DNA from: Serinus canaria
Lineage: Eukaryota > Chordata > Aves > Passeriformes > Fringillidae
DNA: 64,000 bases
Assembly (NCBI RefSeq): GCF_022539315.1
Contig: NC_066317.1
Coordinates: forward strand, 67,849,679-67,913,678
Direction: 5' to 3'
Shown here piece after piece: positions 60,131 to 64,000 of this stretch. Under the pieces are notes generated by a model, which was not told where the DNA came from, did no database searches, and was given only the letters and a program-made list of their open reading frames with translations. The number at the start of each line of letters is the position of its first letter. The first letter of the stretch is position 1. The translations under genes were made by a program, and so were the position numbers.

Positions 60131-60508
60131 TGTGGTATTCACATTCTCTGAAAAAATCCTTTCACCCAGGATTCTTCTCCTGGGAAGCTGAGAGACTTCA
60201 GAGAAAAAGGAAAACAATTCTTCTCTCATTGGCTTCTCCTGTGCTGTGCTCATGTGGAATGTGTTTGGAGATTGTTCACCCACAGGTGATTGTTCCATTG
60301 CATTCTGCTGGGAGTTGTTTTCACTCTTTGGCCAGTCAGGGCCAAGCTGTGTCAGGACTCTGGAAAGAGCCTTCTGTCTGTATCCTTTCTGTATTCTTTA
60401 GTATTCTTTAATATAATATAGTATCATAAAATAATAAATTAGCCTTCTGAGAACATGGAGTCAGACTCACCATTCCTTCCTTCATCTGGGGGGAACACAA
60501 ATACAATA
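60131..60508 (+). mobile_element. Solo LTR, family A (fourth copy)
   Basis: About 378 bp in plus orientation, starting tgtggtattcacattctctg. It carries ggattcttctcctgggaagc, tagtatcataaaataataaa and cttctgagaacatggagtca. The AATAAA signal is at 60433-60438. The 3' edge near 60508 is inferred by comparison with the other copies. I could not find a clean target duplication, so an edge may have been lost or changed. Confidence 0.82.
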
Positions 60509-63202
60509 GAGGGCTGGGCAGTCATCATGAAAAATGGGGTTTTGTGTGGTTGTACAAACGAATTTGAGTCGACACCGATTTATTCGTGGTTTGTCTTCAC
60601 GCTGTGTCAAGCTCCCTTTGGGGCCAATGTGAAATCTTTCTGCTTTTCTTCAGGCCCCCATTCCCATGTCTCCAAATGTGCTGGGGCTGATTTTAGGGGG
60701 TTGATTTCCAGGCTAAAGCACAGTGAGAGAGGGAGAGGGCCTGAGTGACACCTGGATGTGCTCCCTTGGTCCCCTTGAGCCTCGGGGGCAGCCCAGCTCT
60801 GCCTCTGCCAGCTGCAGATTTTCCAGCCTTTAACAGATTTGTAGCAATCAGCAGTTCCCAGTTTCCAGAGGGTCACAGCTACGTGCTTCTGGATCACTGC
60901 TAGTTTTTCTCATCTGAAAGCTCTTCTCCACAGAACAAAAAAATAAAATAAAAAAATAAAATAAAAAAAAAAATAGGGCAAAACCTCACACACTTCAAAA
61001 ACTTCCCTTTTTCTCAGTTTCCCCTGAGCCTGTCCAATGTTCATCAGCCTGTTATCACTTCTGCCCAGCATGATGAGCCCTCTCTGAAAAATAAGACCAA
61101 AACCAGCTGAAATAAAGCATAGGGAAAAAAGAAAAATGGCAAAAAACCCCAGACTGACTCTCCTTCCTAAAAAATGATGTTACGAAATGTTGAGAGAAGC
61201 TCAGATGTCCCAAAAGCTTTAAACCAGACTGGGTTTGTATCTCTTTATATTTCCTTGTGGATATAACATCTTTGTTGAAAAATGGTTGGTTTAAAGCAAA
61301 CCCACAAACTCTTCTGAGGGGAAGAAAAAAACAGCTTTGAAATTATTGGCTTTTTGCAGTGTGGCCCATATTTTTAAAGCAAATATTTTCAGTGCAAATA
61401 CAAGGCTATTTTATTACATCAAAATTCATGGCACTGCAAATATTCGAGGAGGTGAGAAGTCCAAAAAAGGATGTATTTATTCCATATAGCAAGATGGAAA
61501 CCATTTTAATTTTCAGGAGAATAGTTTTCCTGTGGTTTCACCTGTTACACTTCGACATGTGAAATGATTGTAACATATATGTTCTGACACATTTGAGGAA
61601 TTACAAAGAATTAATCAGAAGTCTGAGCTGCCAGGTTATGTAATGCAGGAAGGGAATGAAATTGAGGTCAGACAGAATCTGATATCTGCACAATATTAAG
61701 ATTATCCAAATAAAAACAACACTTCTGATTTGCTAATTTTCAACAGTCCTGGCATACACAAGGTAAAAGAACAAGTGTATTCAAGAAGAAGTAATAAACC
61801 CTAATGGCAGCTGTCAGAACACAAAAGGCAAAATAAAATGCTTTTTTACAGGTATTTAAAGCCACAAGCAGCAGTTGGAGCTCTATGTGACTTGCAGATA
61901 AAAAGAGAATCAGTGAGTCTTAAATGTGCACAGGAGGAGGAGAATCACAGACACACCACAGGGATGGCACTGAAGCCCTCTCCACTCCAGGCATTCCAGC
62001 TAACTGGGCTTTGCTCACTGTGGCAAAGCCCACATCCAATATTCAGTGGCTGGCACAGGAGCTGAGGAGCTGCTGCTGCTGATTCCTGCTGTAGATGATG
62101 GAGAGAAGGTCCTTAAAAAGGGTAGAATCTCAGAATTTGTGTGAAATTAAAGAACACAGCTCATAAATTGTGACCCATACAATGCATACAGTTATTACCT
62201 GCCTAAAAGCAGCTCAAAAATGCTTCTCCTGCTACAGATCCCCCTGTCCTGCAGCAAAAATTTTAACACCTGGCTTTGATTTAAGCTGGAATAGAATGAA
62301 GGGATGTGAAGGAGTCCCAAATAGCAAACACCTTCACAGGACAGCCAAGGATAGACAGGACTGTGATCTCCACCTTAGAATGCAGTGACTTAGGGAATGG
62401 CACATTCATCCTTGAGGTGACAGTGCTGCTCTGAAATCCATCCTCAGCCTGAGAGCTTTCAACTCTTCCAAGAGAACAAGAAAATACTCAGCCCCTGACA
62501 CACAGGCATCATTTTTGGGGTCATCAAGGAATAGTTCAGGTGAGGTATTTGCCACTGGGCTGTGGCAGCAGCTTCTCTTTCCAGCCAAAGAACAAATCAG
62601 GGGACCAAGAAACCCCATAATATAAAAATAAACCAAGTTACTGCCAATTTTTGCTGACAGATAAAAGAAAAAGGTAATTCTGCATTCCCTCCATCTTACC
62701 TGGACAGCTTAAGCACATTCTATGAGTGCTAAATTACAGGAACTGTCCCAGGAAGCAACTGAGAACCAGAGACCTCCCTGTGCTGAAGCACCAGGCTACA
62801 GAGAGACATATTTATGCCACTTTGCCCTCCTGTACACATGCATCAAATAGAAGCATTAAGAAGCAAAGTACAAAGTACCCAGAATAGCCCAAAGTGGAAA
62901 AAGATCAAATTTCTCTTCTGCAAGGTGAAATCAGTGGGCTGAAACCCTTTCAGAATGGAAAAGGAGGGGAGCTGAGCCTCCTGCTTTCATGCTGAGCTCT
63001 CCAGCCACCACCAAATGACATGAAAGGTGCTGAGTGTCACTTTGAAAAGACAGCAGTGAACTCCAATCAGAGTTTTCAAAGAGAAGGAAGCAATTTCAGA
63101 GCCTCCTTTTACGCAAGGGCAGGTTAAATGTTTGTACACTCTCCATGCAAGGGCTGGGTGTGCTGCAGGGTTGTTCTGACTTTTTATGAGTAGTCCTGAG
63201 GG
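60509..63202. other. Unique stretch, no gene seen
   Basis: Holds an (AAATA)/A-rich low-complexity run at about 60937-60974. Frames are short and lack domains. Confidence 0.5.
60937..60974 (+). repeat. (AAATA)n / A-rich low complexity
   Basis: caaaaaaataaaataaaaaa-type sequence followed by an A-run. Confidence 0.9.
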
Positions 63203-63870
63203 CCTAAGGCTGACCTGGCTGGAAAAGCCAGAACATGACAGTGAGATAACCAATGGAATGGGGTTTAGAGAGGACCAAAACCCCATTTAAAACAGGCAAA
63301 ACAGGTTCCAGAACAACCCCCACAGTGTGGTATAACCCCCAAGTGTTTTTCAGTGGGCATGGCCATTTATTTAATCTTTTGTTACACCTCCTCTTCTGTG
63401 CTCAATCACTTTGCCCATTTGCCACGCCCTAAGGCTGACCTGGCCAGAAGAGCCAAAATATGACAGTGAGATAACCAATTACATGGGGTTTAGAGAGAAC
63501 CAAAATCCTATTTAAAATGAGTAAAACAGGCTCCAGAGCAACCCCTACAGTGTGGTATAACCCCCAAGTGTTTTTCAGTTTGTGTTACACCTCTTCTTCT
63601 GTGCTCAACCACTTTGCCCATTTGCCACGCCCTAAGGCTGACCTGGCTGGAAAAGGCAGAACATGACAGTGAGATAACCAATTGCATGGGGTTTAGAGAG
63701 AACCAAAATCCCATTTAAAATGAGTAAAACAGGCTCTAGAACAACCCCCTCAGTGTGGTATAACCCCCAGATGTTTTTCAGTGGTCATGGATATTTTTTT
63801 AATCTTGTGTTACACCTCCTCTTCTGTGCAGTGTGTGGGGCACAATCACTTTGCCCATTTGCCAGTGGCA
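63203..63870. repeat. Tandem repeat, 3 units of about 225 bp
   Basis: Units start at cctaaggctgacctggc at 63203, 63428 and 63631. The first period is 225 bp. The second is 203 bp because the segment around gcatggccatttatttaatc is missing from unit two. The third carries a short extra stretch near gcagtgtgtggggcac. Conserved blocks are gacagtgagataaccaatt, ggggtttagagag and cagtgtggtataaccccca. The minus frames LVISLSCS... recur for this reason and are not genes. It may be satellite-like or derived from an unrecognised LTR. Confidence 0.9.
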
Positions 63871-64000
63871 GATTTTGCTGCCCATTTGTTTAACATTTCC
63901 TCTGCTAAGGGAAACTCACATTGCCTTAGACACTGCTCAGTGTCAGGTTCACCAGGGCACTGCTGGCATATCATTATATCAGATTGCAATGTAACACCAA

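Noticed and set aside
1..64000. CRISPR arrays, operons, bacterial mobile elements, tRNA and rRNA genes
   Set aside because: None seen. The tandem repeats lack the repeat-spacer pattern, and the repeat content is that of a bird nuclear genome.

Overview
The window looks like songbird (passerine) nuclear DNA. The evidence is about twenty fragments of the avian LINE CR1, whose 3' ends carry the typical end motif (ggtcccttccaaccc followed by attctatga-like tails), plus solo retroviral LTRs of kinds common in passerines, in AT-rich, intron-like or intergenic sequence. No bacterial-type genes are present. I do not recognise any intact protein-coding gene, tRNA or rRNA. Nearly all open frames are chance frames, CR1 or LTR read-through, or tandem repeats read in frame. 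The species call is an inference from repeat content.

Layout. Positions 1-6500 are AT-rich with two CR1 fragments. At 6500-8700 there is a CpG island with a (GCC)n/(CTCC)n core at 7680-8180 and a purine-rich, G-quadruplex-capable tract on its left side. This is the one clear promoter-like region. It has a good splice donor on each strand (plus, after 8037; minus, after 7699), so it may drive transcription both ways. CR1 fragments sit on its right shore. Positions 9-24 kb are mostly unique sequence, with one solo LTR (12848-13238) and a possible exon (15348-15553). A 679-bp LTR with a 5-bp target duplication lies at 24013-24691, between two inverted CR1 copies that share an unusual non-CR1 flank.

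Positions 25-40 kb hold scattered CR1 fragments in long unique stretches. A long CR1 at 40448-41790 reaches into the reverse-transcriptase region and is split by a 454-bp LTR. A 19-unit minisatellite lies at 42353-42950. Two more LTRs each contain an expanded tandem repeat: a GAA array in 47105-47893 and ten 34-bp units in 49586-50750. Three more copies of the LTR family first seen at 12.8 kb cluster at 56.4-60.5 kb, one of them nested in a CR1. The right edge carries three tandem copies of a roughly 225-bp unit.

The genes do not form an operon or pathway. The useful content is a promoter-like CpG island, a few candidate exons and non-coding elements, and a readable history of nested retroelement insertions with target-site duplications. 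I found no evidence for a new protein-based system.
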